This document shows positions 33,331 through 45,325 of a stretch of DNA of 64,000 bases, one piece after another. Below the pieces are notes generated by a model. That model was not told the origin of the DNA. It worked only from the letters and a program-made list of their open reading frames with translations, and made no database searches. The position numbers and the translations under genes were made by a program. Each line of letters opens with the position of its first letter. The first letter of the stretch is position 1. Origin of the DNA: Chrysaora quinquecirrha (Eukaryota > Cnidaria > Scyphozoa > Semaeostomeae > Pelagiidae); NCBI GenBank assembly GCA_014526335.1, contig JACTAT010000039.1:513926-577925 (forward strand), in the 5' to 3' direction.

Positions 33331-33947
33331 CTACTGAAGAAAAATATTCAAGAATTGGTGAGTGCAGCGTAAAATATATTTCTTCTCGCTGCTGTTCATT
33401 ACTACTTTGAAAGCAATTATGAAGCACTATTATGAAGATATGTAGAAACAGCATGCTAAAAAATGGCAGGACTGAAATCGATTTTCAGACAATTTGATGC
33501 TTCTCTGATCTACACAGTTTTATCTGAATGTGTGTAGACAGGTTGTTTTCCGTGACCGAAACCTTCAAGATTGTTTTCTTTTCCTTATCACATAAAAGTT
33601 TGCTAGCAGGAAAATTTACAGATGAGATAAAATTTGGGAATGGAAATATTTCGGAAGGTGAGATTTTTAGATTCCGAAATTTTCAGACTTCAAGTTTGTC
33701 CTAAATTTTACCAACCATAAATTTTGGGAATTAGATGTAGATGATAGGAATCAAGTTTGTTTCAAAAGTTTACATTTCTTAAGGAAAGTTACTGTCAGAA
33801 AATTAATCGACTACATAACTAGCCGAATAGTAACACGTAAGACCACCAAGCCCAGAGGGCACATATTCCTTAAAATCTAATGAGAATGTCATTATTTGAT
33901 GGTTAATGGTTAATACTAATTAAAGGAAATAAAAACCACTAACATAC

Positions 33948-35414
33948 CAGTTGCGTCAGTTACTTTTGGAGAATCTTCATACCCAAGATTGTACGTCAGT
34001 CCCATTCGACTGCCTTCTTTCGATCCGGTACGTTTCGGCTTCGATCTGTTCACGACATCTTCAGGTACTTCACTATAATCCCAATGATACGGTCCATTGA
34101 GACGATCACCGCTCTCGCTAACATCCGACACACTGCCCTTTCCATCGACATCAAGTGCACTACCTCTAGTACTGCTGTAGTATGATTCGACACGCATCAC
34201 ATTCGGCCGCGCTTTTGATAGAGTCTCATTATCAGGTTGAGGCTTTTTGATGTAGGATTCTTCATCTGACGATGTTGGCGAAGAAGCAATTTGTGATGGA
34301 TCGTACAGAGCGGCAGCCGCACAGTCATCATTAGCATCTTGACGATACTCAGGGGGAGCCTCACTTGGGTGTATGGTGGGTGGAAATCGATCAAGCTCAT
34401 AACAAGCATACGGATATTTGACATCAGGTCCTTCTCTTTGGTTATTAGGCGGTGAATACTCAACATTCCTTTGACATTTGCGTCGACAGCATACTATCAA
34501 TATAATAATGAACAAAGCCACAAAGGCAGAGCCAGCAATGTATATGATGGTCGTTAAACTTACTCCCGTCTGGGGTGCCACTTTAGGATCCTTTGTGTGA
34601 CAGTTCTTCGAATTTTTACCATCTGTACAATTGCAGAAGTAGTTTCCAATAGTATTAATGCAAGTACCGATTCCATAACAAGGGTCTGGTTTAGCAAGAC
34701 ATTCATTAACATCCGATTGACAACGGCTTCCAGTGTAACCTTTACTGCACACACAGATCGGTCCATCAAGACGCTCCTCGCATTTCCCACCATGTCCACA
34801 AGTATGAAGCTTGCAGTACTCGCCATAACCGCATCGTTTACCCTTTGTACCAGCTGGACATTCACATTTGTAATCATAAAGAGTTTTCACGCACTTAGCA
34901 CCGTAATAACAAGGCGATGACGCGCACGGATCGTTATCAAGCTCACAATTTCGTCCACTGAATCGTGTTGGGCAAGTACATCGGTATCCCGTACCATCAC
35001 TAAGGCTAACACACTTGCCTCCATTACGACAAGGGCTACTAGCACACTGTCCACTGAATATCTGACACTGTGCGCCAGAATACGGACCAGTGCATTTGCA
35101 TCGGTATTCAATGACACCATTTGTTTTGAAATAAGTGCAGATGCCGCTGTTTCTGCATGGATTATCAGCACACGTTACACGAGGCTTGCAAAGCAATCCA
35201 GTATGCCCTGGCATGCATTGACAACTGTAGGCTGACAATGTATTGATACAATCACTGAATAACGGGCAGCTAGTTGGGCGACAAGCACCCGAGTCTTTAC
35301 ACGATTTCTTCACACCAAATGATCTTCCGCTGGAAACCAGAGAGTTGTTACCATTCCATGGTAGTATCTTTCCATTCAGTTTTGCATGACGCATGCAACC
35401 ATTGAAACCATTCT
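33948..35414 (-). CDS. FAT-like cadherin exon: end of LamG, six EGF, TM, cytoplasmic start
   Basis: The acceptor tttcttttctag|AG and donor CTG|gtatgt are clear. The exon opens with the last strand of the laminin G domain (NGFNGCMRHAKLNG). Six EGF domains follow, each with six Cys; the last is of calcium-binding type (DVNEC). Next comes a TM helix (about 34496-34557, IAGSAFVALFIIILIV) followed by CCRRKC. The cytoplasmic part has a PPEY motif (APPEYR), a possible WW-domain ligand. The frame is intact for 489 codons. Confidence 0.92.
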
Positions 35415-35452
35415 CTAGAAAAGAAAATTTTGAGTTTTAAAAATAGAGTAAA

Positions 35453-36732
35453 GGCCTTGTTAAACTAGAAAACATTGTCGTGCAACTTTTTTTGCATTTT
35501 TGTTGATGAAATTGCATATACAGTTGACATCCGTTATCTCGACTGCCCGCTATTTCGAACATTCGCTATCTCGAATGATTTTCCATTTCCCCTCGTTTTG
35601 GTATAAGAGTTTGTATAGAAAAATCATCCGCTATCTCGAACCCCGTTATCTCGAACATTCGCTATGTCGAACCATTTTCGATTTCCCATGGAGGAAAACC
35701 TGCTCTTTATCTCGAACTTTGCTAAATTTTCTGCTGAACTGGATATAGAGACAGGCCAAAAATATGTATAAGTTCGCCTAGCGGAGCAGGAATGGCAGCA
35801 GCTAAGTGATATGCTGCCCATGCATACAATAGATGAAGCTGTTCTCTTTCGAGATGTGCTGCACCGCCATTATCTCAATTTCACCAATAGTAGGGATATT
35901 AAAAGCAGATGAGCTTTGACTCCTATGTAAAAAATACCAGACTAATTTGATGAAATTTGGGATCAGTAACCCTGCATGTTAATAGGGGTTCCTTCTCTGA
36001 CTTAAAAACTATAATTTTTTATGTTTATATGGGGCATCCGTTATTTCGAACATTCGCTATCTCGAACAAATTTCAGTTTCCCTTGAGAGTTCGAGATAGC
36101 GGATGTCAACTGTACAGCTAAAGCCGTGGCTTAAACTTGTTGACTTTGTTGATGAAACAAATGCTACTAATGCAGTTGCTGTGGTTCTGGCGATAGTCGG
36201 ATAAAAGAAATGGAACTAAAGCAAAAAAACCCAAAATAGCTCCATATATTCTGATATATAATTTTCTTCGTCATGTTCTATCTATTCAACATAAGTAAAA
36301 GTGACTTTATCTTGCATTCTTTATTACTTACAGTAGTAACTTATCTTATTTTTTCTCTAGTAGTAACTGATTTTTTCTACAGTAGTAACTTATATTTTGA
36401 AATGAAACTGCCTTCATGACCAGGACTATACGAATCTTCCAAAATTTTAGCTAATTATCTTATGTGGACTGGACAAATCGGGGATAAAAGCATTTTTAGC
36501 AGGCAGAAACACAAGGGTTGAATTGAATTGTCTGTCGACAATGTGGCTAAACTAGAAAACATTTATGCGACATACTAAATTACGTGCAATACGTTTGAAC
36601 ATGTTGAAACACAAATGCAACAAATTTTGAGCGACATTTATCATGTGAAACAGTGGCTAAACTAGAACACAATACCGCGATATGGTCTATTCTCAGACGT
36701 CGGGCAGCAATGTTGTCTAGTTTGGCTAGGCC
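35453..36732. mobile_element. GGCC-TIR element in a cadherin intron, hosting a nested MITE
   Basis: The left end GGCCTTGTTAAACTAGAAAA and the complement of the right end GGCCTAGCCAAACTAGACAA form the TIRs. The MITE 35521-36112 is inserted in it, so the outer element is the older one. Internal copies of 'tggctaaactaga' at 36543 and 36652 suggest an earlier tandem arrangement. Confidence 0.65.
35521..36112. mobile_element. 592-bp TIR element, copy 2 (TA target)
   Basis: Same family as 23064-23643. The ends CAGTTGACATCCGTTATCTC and complement are flanked by TA at 35519-35520 and 36113-36114. Most of the length aligns with copy 1 with few changes. Confidence 0.9.
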
Positions 36733-36767
36733 TCAAGAAATTGAAATTCACATGAAATACCACTTAC

Positions 36768-37020
36768 CCGCTTTGCCTGGGATTGTGACACCAGCTCCAA
36801 AATAAACTTGATTCCCCTGCATATCTATTTTGACATTTTCGCCTTTCGCTTTGCCGTGTGCTTTGAATTTTCCACCATCAAGACTCAGGGTTGCATGATT
36901 GGCATTCCGGCTGACTTCAACATCATGCCACCTACCATCATTGACCTGAATATCGTCGATCCGAATGATGCCTGGGCCGGTCCCAAAATCAAATTTAAAC
37001 CGAACTTTGCCTTCGTGAAG
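36768..37020 (-). CDS. FAT-like cadherin exon: laminin G, second half
   Basis: Acceptor tcttctcag at 37021 and onward, donor CGG|gtaagt. 253 nt, phase 0 to phase 1. It reads KVRFKFDFGTGPGI, then VNDGRWHDVEVSRN, the hallmark core of LamG domains. Confidence 0.9.
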
Positions 37021-37724
37021 CTGAGAAGAAAAAAAAAACTTTAAGTAAACGACTCACTATATATCACTTTAATACTCATATATAAGACTTTTCAGAATAA
37101 TTAAATTGATTTTGCAAAGCCTGCTTACAGTAAGTAACAGTATCTTATGAACACTTTAAACTGACATTTAGCTTGGCCTTTTTAACATTCAAACAGCTAT
37201 TGTGCAAACAGGCTCTTTAACATCTAGCGAGAAATGGGATTTGGCTCTATCAACATTGCGAAAAGCTTCGAGCTTTTAATATCAGAACAATTGCTGTTGT
37301 TGTTACTTTAATTGGAGTAGGCTGCATTTCTAGCTTTTTCAGCTAATTTAGGCCTGCTATTCATGTCGCATCCAGGCAGGGGACCCCTAGTTTAACGTCC
37401 CTTCCGAAGGACGGCAAAGTGAATTGTTTAGTCATCACATGCTCATTGAACTGTTTCTTTCAAATTGTAAGAGTGGCATACTCCAATGATGGGACTGGAA
37501 CCTTGACTATATGACCAGAGAGCCTACCACAATTCTATAAGCAAAATAGCCCAGATTGTCGAGTTGCTCTCCAAGTCATACAGCCAAAGGCTATCCTTCA
37601 TTTTGCTTCATGCTTCGACTATACAAAGCATTCATCAGTGCCATACATATGTATCCATAATTTCATGAGTGAGAGATAAAGAGAACCCTTGAATGTACGA
37701 TTTCTAGAGTCCCTGCACGATTTT
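37021..37724. other. cadherin intron, no gene
   Basis: Near 37490-37520 the minus strand shows a weak B-box-like word (ggttccagtcc), perhaps another SINE head. Confidence 0.4.
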
Positions 37725-37905
37725 TTTGGACTCTTTAGCTAAATGGAAACGTCTTTGGCTCCTGATCATGCATTCAAGGTTCCTATTCAATCAATTGTGG
37801 TTAGCCACTTGTGGAAAAATCTATCCTAGCTTTTTGATGAAAATGTATACCAATATTTGTGGTACTGAAGAAGCCTCAGAGGACGTAGCCGAAAAGTAAG
37901 GTAAA
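37725..37905 (+). mobile_element. tRNA-derived SINE-like unit, degenerate
   Basis: A-box-like ttagctaaatgg (37734-37745), B-box-like aaggttcctattc (about 37776), then 'tcaattgtgg...gtggaaaaatctatcc' shared with the next unit. It ends in ctgaagaagcc...gtagccgaaa (37866-37895). Confidence 0.5.
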
Positions 37906-37950
37906 GAGAGCCTCGGGCTGTATGCTTTGGGGAGTAAATCGACGATTCCT

Positions 37951-38145
37951 TGGGCTTTTTTAGCTCAGTGGAATGGACATTGCTTCTCTGACCATGCAGT
38001 AAAGATTCGAATCCCATCAATTGTGATAGGTCATCTGTGGAAAAATCTATCCTTGTGTTTGCCATTCGTTAAAATATGTACTTGAATACAAGGCGTGAAG
38101 TTCACTTCATGTGTTCAGCTCTGATGAAGGCTTTAAGCCGAAACA
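37951..38145 (+). mobile_element. tRNA-derived SINE-like unit with hammerhead-like tail
   Basis: A box TAGCTCAGTGG (37961-37971) is a perfect match to TRGYNNARYGG. B box GATTCGAATCC (38004-38014) differs by one base from GGTTCGAATCC. The body is shared with the previous unit. The tail CTGATGA (38121-38127), a GGC/GCC hairpin, then GAAAC (38140-38144) resembles the conserved core of a hammerhead ribozyme. The flanks do not fold into a tRNA, so this is a SINE head, not a tRNA gene. Confidence 0.55.
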
Positions 38146-38360
38146 TAAAAAACTCCTTGGCTGTGGAGGAGACTGGAGGCTGGAAGGACCTCGAGTTAGA
38201 CTGGTTACTTCATTGCACTGTTTATTAGTGCATTGGAGTAGTTGACTGGCTTGTTGTCTAGAAGATCACTGGTTGAAATACCAGTCATAATAAATGTAAC
38301 TATCGTGGAAGCCCATTTATGATAAAACTTGAATACGAGATAGTGATATCGTATCTGTAC

Positions 38361-38518
38361 CTGTAAAAAGCAGTAGTCAGCTCCCTTTGCGTAGAACAAA
38401 TACCCTTCTTTAGCCTCAGTTCTGAATGAAACAGCGATTGACTTGAAGATTGAATCAAAAGATTCTCGCAGTGCATAACTGACGTAGTCTCTGCCATCCA
38501 TTTGAATTGCATCTGAAT
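38361..38518 (-). CDS. FAT-like cadherin exon: laminin G, first half
   Basis: 158 nt, acceptor ccttgcag, donor CAG|gtacag; phases join both neighbours. It reads DGRDYVSYALRESF, then FRTEAKEGYLFYAKGADY, typical LamG strands. It lies just outside the duplicated block, so the second copy lacks it. Confidence 0.88.
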
Positions 38519-38977
38519 CTGCAAGGAAAGGAATATTGTATAAGCGTTGTAATATTGATTTTATGAGCGTTAAAAGTTCTCAATTCTATAAGGGCTTTGA
38601 CCGTGAAAAATAGCTTAGGGTGAAACTATTCACCCCTACTGGTCTGAACCCTTATAAAATAGCACGCTCGTTAAACCAATAAAAGAGGCGCTAAGATAGT
38701 AAAACTTTGCACCTAGACTAAATCTGGGCTTCTTGATTCGAATTCGGTGTCAAAAACTCTATACCTACAAATTTTGAAAAATTTCCATAATCCGAGTTGT
38801 TCATCGAAAAGGCTTATATTATAGAAACATTTCTTAACCTTCCGGCAAAAAATTTCTGTAGTTAGAGGTTTCGTATAGAAAAATAGGTGAACTTAAGTTA
38901 TTTGTTTGGATGGTAAGTAATGTGTTAATAATATGGTTAACTGAAACTTTATATGAAACAATCAATAATCTGCTTAC

Positions 38978-39079
38978 CAATATCCTGGTCGCATCTGTAC
39001 GACGTACCAAGCGGAATGCACTTTTCATCGTGTTTGCATGGATTACTGGTACAAGCTGTTATTCCAGTGCAGTCGGGGC
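38978..39079 (-). CDS. FAT-like cadherin exon: EGF
   Basis: 102 nt, acceptor attactag, donor TTG|gtaagc. It reads DCTGITACTSNPCKHDEKC, an EGF pattern. The duplicate at 55693-55794 has Ser for the second Thr. Confidence 0.85.
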
Positions 39080-39735
39080 CTAGTAATAATAAAAGGGATA
39101 AATAGCAACATCAGCAAGCAAATAGTTAGAATAGAAGTAGCGAGAATGTGCGAGGGAAATGCATAAGCGAGTTCTGTTATAGGGAAAGAGCAAAAACCCT
39201 CATCTTAGAAACATATTTCTCAAAACCAGGCTGTTCAGCTTCTAAGCAATTCAGGAATATCCACGAATGAACAGGGTGGGGTAATCAATCACTGTGTGTC
39301 AGTGCTTTTGAAGAAATGAATAATGTCTTCAATTTGCAATAAACAAGTGGCTTATGGTTCAAGAGACGGAAATGGGCATGATTTCAACTGGTATATGGTG
39401 AAATTTGAAGAGAAACTCAGCCTGCCGTTACTCATAAGTTGGTTACTACCTAACGGGAGTTTTCACTGTATGAAGTTAGTTTGGATCACCCAATAGGTTG
39501 CCAAACGCTGCCAATATTTCACAAAATATTAATTTGGCCTACGTTGGGTTAACTGCTGGCTACATTTAGCCGGAGCCAGGTGATGTTGTATCAGCAAATA
39601 TCATAGCTTTCCACTTGCTAATTTGTGGAGAATACATCGTTGCAAGCATGGACATTCAAAAGAAAAACAAACAAATCATACAAATAAAGGGCAAAAATAT
39701 GCCTGGACATTGTTTGAAAACTTTTATTCACAAAC

Positions 39736-39947
39736 CTTTGCTTCCATCCAGGCAAAGACAAGCGTATCCTTGTTTGACAGTTCGTTGGTCCGGTTTAACT
39801 ACAGACACGCACTTCTTGTTAAAAGGACAAGGCTCGGCTGCACATTTGTCCGTAACACTGACAATAAAAGACAAGCCAAGTTTGCGTTCCAATCTCTCTT
39901 TGACGATTTCAGTGCTTTTCTAAGACAGTAGGCTTGATAAAACCATT
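39736..39947 (-). CDS. FAT-like cadherin exon: juxtamembrane/EGF, frameshifted
   Basis: 212 nt where the duplicate exon (56449-56662) has 214. Two T runs, near 39897 and 39915, are each one base short, so the reading frame breaks before the EGF (EPCPFNKKCVS). Splice sites are kept. See the finding on homopolymer contractions. Confidence 0.8.
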
Positions 39948-40206
39948 CTGCAAGGAAAAAGTATTATTTCATCTCGCTGTTCTCATTTTTACAAAAAAAC
40001 AACTTAAAACAACTCTTCTGCAAAGTCGTCACAGTTTCATACGTCCACCGTTCTTCCAAAAAATTAACTCTACATCAGTGAGAGCTCTTTATGTATAACT
40101 TAAACAACTAGACAAAATCTCAAGTCTCGTTGGCTTTGTTGTCTCGCTCTTTAGCTCTATAGCTCTGCAAAATTAAGTGGTGAATCGAACTTTAGAGACA
40201 CTGTAA

Positions 40207-40656
40207 GGCCCTGACCAAATGAGAAAACATTGTTGGTCAAACATTAATTGTTTTTGAAACGGAGAAAATTTTTTTTTCAATTTTCAAAACATTACTAAAC
40301 GAATTCTACTTATCATGCAAAAGTGCGGGAAACAGCTAAAACATTTTTTGACGTACTTCAAAGCTTTTTTCGTGTGACACTCTTCGGAGAATAAAAGTCA
40401 GAAACAGACCGAAACAATTGACATAGGCAGAATTTATACAAAGATGCGGATCGAAAAGCACCAATCAGAAAGATAAACCGAATTGGCATTATACCCGCTT
40501 GCTTCCCAACATTTTCCCGCTGTTTCTCACAACTTAGAAATTTTGTACTACTCAAAGATTTATCACGCAATGTGACGTGACCAAACGACCAAACATTGAC
40601 TGCAAAGATAATCTCAAATTCTTGTCCAACAATGTTTGATACTTTTACCACAGCCT
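40207..40656. mobile_element. GGCC-TIR MITE in cadherin intron (copy A)
   Basis: The left end ggccctgaccaaatgagaaa and the complement of the right end aggctgtggtaaaagtatc, with 'aaacattgttgg' on both sides. The right edge is 28 bp from the exon donor at 40684. The same element is at 56927-57376. Confidence 0.65.
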
Positions 40657-40683
40657 AGCAATAATAAAACAATACACCCTCAC

Positions 40684-42531
40684 CTCATCATTTCTTTTCA
40701 CAGCAAAAGCTACATCCGTATCAGTAGTAGACTTCACGTTTCTTACTTTTCTTCGTTGATAACGCGTCTGCACTGCCCAGATAGCAATATTCTCAATCTT
40801 TGCAGAGGTAATCAACCTAATATGATTGGCGAAGTCCTTCATTTTACCACGCACAAATTCATCAGCGGAGATATCAAGTGCAGTTACAACCATGCTGTTC
40901 TGATAGAGATCTTCAGAGACCATACTCACAATGATTTTGATTACTGCAGACGCGAAGTACTTGCCGTCTGATACTTCAACAGCGATTGTGTATATACCCT
41001 GCCTGGGCCGGCCTTTGATCATGCCATCAAGGGTCCCAATAGAGAATGTATTGTCATCATTACCACTGACGATCTTGAACTGATGAAGGTCATCCTTGTC
41101 TTTGTCTGTCACACGTATACGCCCTACAGTGACTAATTCCCCAGGCTTTTTCACTACTAGGAAGAATACCGTCGGCTCACTTATAACTGGTCTTTCTTTA
41201 CTCGCTTTAACAACGTGTAATGTCAAATAACAAAGCGTGCTCTGAGGTGGCGATCCGTTATCCGTTACACGAACCACGAACTTGTACGTTGACTTTTCAG
41301 ATGCTTTTATATCGCCAGTTGCTACTAGGCGTCCCATAACATTACTCTGCTCGATAATGCTAAATCTTTTATCACCCTCGATGATTGTGTACGTGAAAGG
41401 CGCACCATTCTTATCAGAGTCGCGATCTTTGGCCTTCCATGAGAATATATAACCAGGGATAGTACCCTCTTGAATGATCTTAGTCGCATTTGGGAAGTCA
41501 ACTTCTGGGGCGTTATCATTCAGGTCAGCAACAGTAACGTCAACAGTGACATCAGTAAATAACGGGGGAGTGCCTAGATCGTACGCTCGCACACTGAATA
41601 AATAATTATCCTTCTCTTCTCTGTCTATTGGTTTCGTTCCAGCAACACTGATCACCCCCGTCATCTTATCAATTTTAAACGGAACCTCTTGCGCTGTTCT
41701 TACAATGCTGTACGACACACGGCCATTATCACCCTCGTCTTCGTCATCAGCAAACACTTGCAGAACGAACGACCCGGCTCTAATGTTCTCGTCAATGCTT
41801 GTTACATACTTTTTCCTTGAAAATACGGGGGCATTATCATTCTCATCTCCCACGTTTACAATAGCCATAACTACAGACGATAATGACGGTAAGCGGCTAT
41901 ATTTTGCCCTGATGCTCAACGTAAAAGACTTTGTTTTCTCATAGTCTAATTTTTTCAATAGCATAATTGCTCCGGTTCTTTTACCCAATCCGAACGTGCT
42001 TTCATCGCCGGTGACCATATCATATTCGACAGCTTCGTTACTCTTTGTGGAGCCCTTCACCGCCTCAACTTTCCCGACTAAACGTCCGACTTTCGAGTTT
42101 TCCGACAACGTAAACACGTAAGAGGCCTTCGTGAATTCAGGTGGTTTGTCGGACTTACTTAGGACAATAATGCTAACAGTAGCAGAAGAAGACAATGCCG
42201 GATCTCCGTCATCAATAGCTTCAACAGTTAACGAATAATTTCGCTGGTGTCCCTTCTCAAGGGATTTCTCTAGCATAATGATACCAGTCTTCGAATCAAT
42301 GCTGAAAATACCTCCGTCTGGTGATGCCAACTGGTATGAGACGCGCCTATTGATACCTTGATCGGCATCAAGGGCTTGAACCTGGCAAGCATCGCAGATA
42401 CCGATGCATTTTCTCTGATGGGAACGATGTAATTATCCTGTGTGAAAATTGGCTTGTTGTCGTTTTTGTCCAGGACTTCTACAAAGACGTCTGAATAACA
42501 CATGTGACCCCGGCATCTGTGACTAGAACCT
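40684..42531 (-). CDS. FAT-like cadherin large exon (five cadherin repeats plus juxtamembrane), 5' truncated
   Basis: Encodes the end of one cadherin repeat (VLDKNDNKPIF) and five more with DAD, DxNDNxP or related calcium motifs (e.g. DENDNAPVF, DLNDNAPEV). Then come the FAT-type segment ALDISADEFVRGKMKDF and a KRND donor end (GAG|gtgagg). In this copy the exon's first 77 or so bases and its acceptor are missing, replaced by a TIR element edge at 42531. C runs at 42380 and 42506 are each one base shorter than in 57404-59310. Otherwise the two copies look identical. Confidence 0.85.
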
Positions 42532-43363
42532 GGAGCGCGAAGCGCGGAGGCGAAACGCCCAGTGGACAGTTTTCTTATGTGTGATGCAGAGGACTGGGTC
42601 GGGGCGGGAAAACTAGAATAGAAATTGCGAATGGCGTCTTGCGTTCTTCGTGTTCTGCCACATTTATGTTATGCAATCATAAAGGTTTAAAATTCAAATT
42701 CATGTTGCATTCATTTAAAAAAAACTTAGAAATTAATAGACTGTCTCTCTCTGATAACCGTATGTCGGTTTTTTATTATAACGTTCTTTGTTTGTGAGTA
42801 TTTTGATTACTTTTTGCACAGTATCTTTGATATAAATACAAAAACAACAAGATACAAAAACAAGGCCAGAGTCCACAAGAAACGATTCAGATGTCTTCCT
42901 CTCTCAATATCTCGCAAGCGGCAAAATATGGCAAAAAAAGTTTTAACACATAGACTGACCATGCATGAGGTAACATTTTTATGCTGAAAGCGCAAACATT
43001 CTTTAACATTCCTGAGAGAAAATTGAAAGCCGCCTGCAGCTAAGAGTTTGGTTGTAGCTTAGGCCAACGTCTCACCATCGTACTAAAAGGGCTATAATTC
43101 GAATAAATGTAGTTTTACAATTCTTAAACTTGCACAAAAATAAAAAGAAAAGCATAATAAACCTAATACAATCAGTCAAAAAACTTACATATCCCAGATC
43201 TAAAGTGAAAACAGTAATAACAAAATATCACTCTTCAATTTTACAAGGTCAAAAATTTCACGACACAGCTCGATTTCGCCTCGAAGCGCAATTCGAATTT
43301 TGCATCACACATCAGAAAACCGCATTTCATTGGTCGTTTCGCCTCCCGCGCTTCGCGCTCCTG
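42532..43363. mobile_element. TIR element inside the cadherin gene (copy A)
   Basis: About 832 bp with inverted ends GGAGCGCGAAGCGCGG(G)AGG and about 60 bp of further inverted similarity ('atgtgtgatgca' near both ends). No coding capacity. It separates exon remnants on both sides, and no target duplication is visible. Its equivalent is 59352-60185. Confidence 0.82.
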
Positions 43364-44589
43364 TCATCACTATCAGCATCACTAGCCTCGATCCGTGCAA
43401 CAGGAACACTGGTAACTGTCCCTTCTGTAACCTTCAGAAGATAAAACGCTTTGGAGCAAATCGGGATGTTATCATTTGTGTCCGACACGACAATTGTGAT
43501 TGTAACAGTTGTCGTAAACACACCATCATAGGCTACGATTTCAAGGGCATGACGTGACATAGTCTCTCTATCGAGTGCAGAAGCGAGGCTTATATCACCG
43601 CTGACGTGATCAATTCGAAAATGTCCAAAATCGTTTCCTGATAGGATATAGTAACGAATAGACGGATCATTATCGGCGTCTTGTGCGAGAACAGCAGCGA
43701 CGTTTTCATCGACGACATGATCTTCTCGGATCGTGAATGCTCGTCTACCGGCGACGAAAACTGGCGGTGAGTTATTGACATCAAATAGAGTGATCCGGAT
43801 TGTAGTCGTATCGTAAAACCGATTACCGGTGGCGTGTTTACCGTCGATGACCTCGACATACAGTTCATATACTGATCTTTTCTGGGTGTTAAACTTTCCA
43901 ATGGTTTTATCTCTCCGGTTCTTCGGTCTACTGAGAACAGACGCTTGATTTCCTCGCTGGTTGACTTTATGAACCGGTATTTCAGATGCGAACCGCTCAT
44001 ATCATCAGCATCATGCGCTTTCACTTGGACTATCATTGTATTGACAGCAATATCTTCAGCAATTGAGATGTTGTATTCTTTGGACTCAAAAACAGGAGCA
44101 TTATCATTAGTGTTTCCGACATTGACTTTCACAAACATATAAGCCTTCGAGTCCGGGTTTTTGACATCGTAAGCATTGACTATTAAACTGTAGCTCTGAA
44201 CAGTCTCATAATCCAGGCTTCCGGACAAGTGGATCGACCCGGTATCTTTGTTGATATCGAACACTCCGGTTGCGTTTGTGGATGGCAGGTTTCCTTTAAT
44301 AAATCGGTACTTAATATCAGCGTTATCATCATCTGAGCTGGCTGCTACAGTAGCGATCCGGTAGCCGGGGAAAGTAGACTCGAGTATTTCGACTGTATGA
44401 ACAGATGTTTTGAACTTCAACATTTTCTGATTCTCCGGTACGACGTTGATTCTGACTTGAGTTGAACTCTCGCGTCCGGGATATCCGTTATCCAATGCTT
44501 TGATAGCGAATTGATATGCTTTACCTTGTGGTGTCCCAGTAAGGGTCAGAGCGCCGGTTTCTTTGTTGATTTGAAGTGGCACATTTTCA
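43364..44589 (-). CDS. FAT-like cadherin exon, four repeats, 3' end lost to a TIR element
   Basis: Acceptor ttcttctag at 44590 and onward. It contains VGNTNDNAPVF, DVNNSPPVF and SDTNDNIPI calcium motifs. The coding end stops at EASDADSDD, where the element begins, so the donor and roughly 25 residues of the repeat are missing. A one-base loss in a T run (43905-43908) shifts the frame in this copy; the duplicate (60186-61320) is in frame there. Confidence 0.82.
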
Positions 44590-45062
44590 CTAGAAGAAAT
44601 AACATTAAAGAGTGAATTAAATATGTTTTTATGTATTTAAACAAGTGTACAGGTAATATGTGTAGTAGGAACAGCTTCAACAACAATAAAGTACTTCATG
44701 TAAACACTGTGTATGTTATGTTGCACGTTATGAACTTTCTGTATATTCTATCTATGTACGTCAATAAATACTCGTGACAAACTTAAGAACTTTCTGTTAG
44801 CTTACTTATGCACGTGTAAATTGTAACTACGCCATAAATCACATGATATGTAGAACTCTGTAAATACTAGCTCTGTAAAGTTAGAATTTCGGTCATCTTA
44901 TAATTGCAACGTTAAAACTCTGTCTCTATCTTGAGTTATTTTCTACTGCGTCACAGCAAATTCTGCTACATGAGGGGCACCAAAAAGAATATATCTTTGC
45001 TTTGGGAGAAGTCTCAGAAAAAAAAAACAGAACTACGTATAACAGAAGAATTCAGGACTTAC
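44590..45062. other. cadherin intron
   Basis: No gene. About 330 bp of it (44655-44985) are absent from the duplicate. Confidence 0.6.
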
Positions 45063-45325
45063 TCTAATCCAGATATCGAGTATATGATCTCGCCATTCTT
45101 TCCACTGTCATAATCAATTGCTTTTACAGTCAGAATCGTGCTTCCAATCTTAGTAGCACCGCTTACGGTCGCTTCATACGATGAAAACTCGAAAATTGGA
45201 TCATTATCGTTGGCATCGACTATGTTGATGGTCACTTTACCAAAGGCAAAACGACCACCTCCATCAGAAGCTCTAACTGGTAATACAATACGACCATCCT
45301 TTTCTTTTTCTCTGTCAAATGAGAC
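45063..45325 (-). CDS. FAT-like cadherin exon
   Basis: 263 nt, acceptor cctttcacag, donor GA|gtaagt; phases fit both neighbours. It reads VDANDNDPIFEF between two repeats. The duplicate keeps only 61465-61690. Confidence 0.88.

Noticed and set aside
34197..35171. Several ORFs of 89-107 codons overlapping the EGF/TM exon
   Set aside because: Other-frame shadows of the strong EGF-coding frame.
37961..38020. tRNA gene
   Set aside because: A and B boxes are good, but the flanks do not form acceptor or anticodon stems. It fits a SINE head.
39615..39931. Two 102-codon plus-strand ORFs, repeated at 56328-56801
   Set aside because: They overlap the cadherin EGF exon on the opposite strand and have no domain.
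40358..40971. 97- and 111-codon ORFs near the cadherin donor, repeated at 57078-57691
   Set aside because: The first lies inside a MITE, and the second is antisense to cadherin coding sequence. They repeat only because the block is duplicated.
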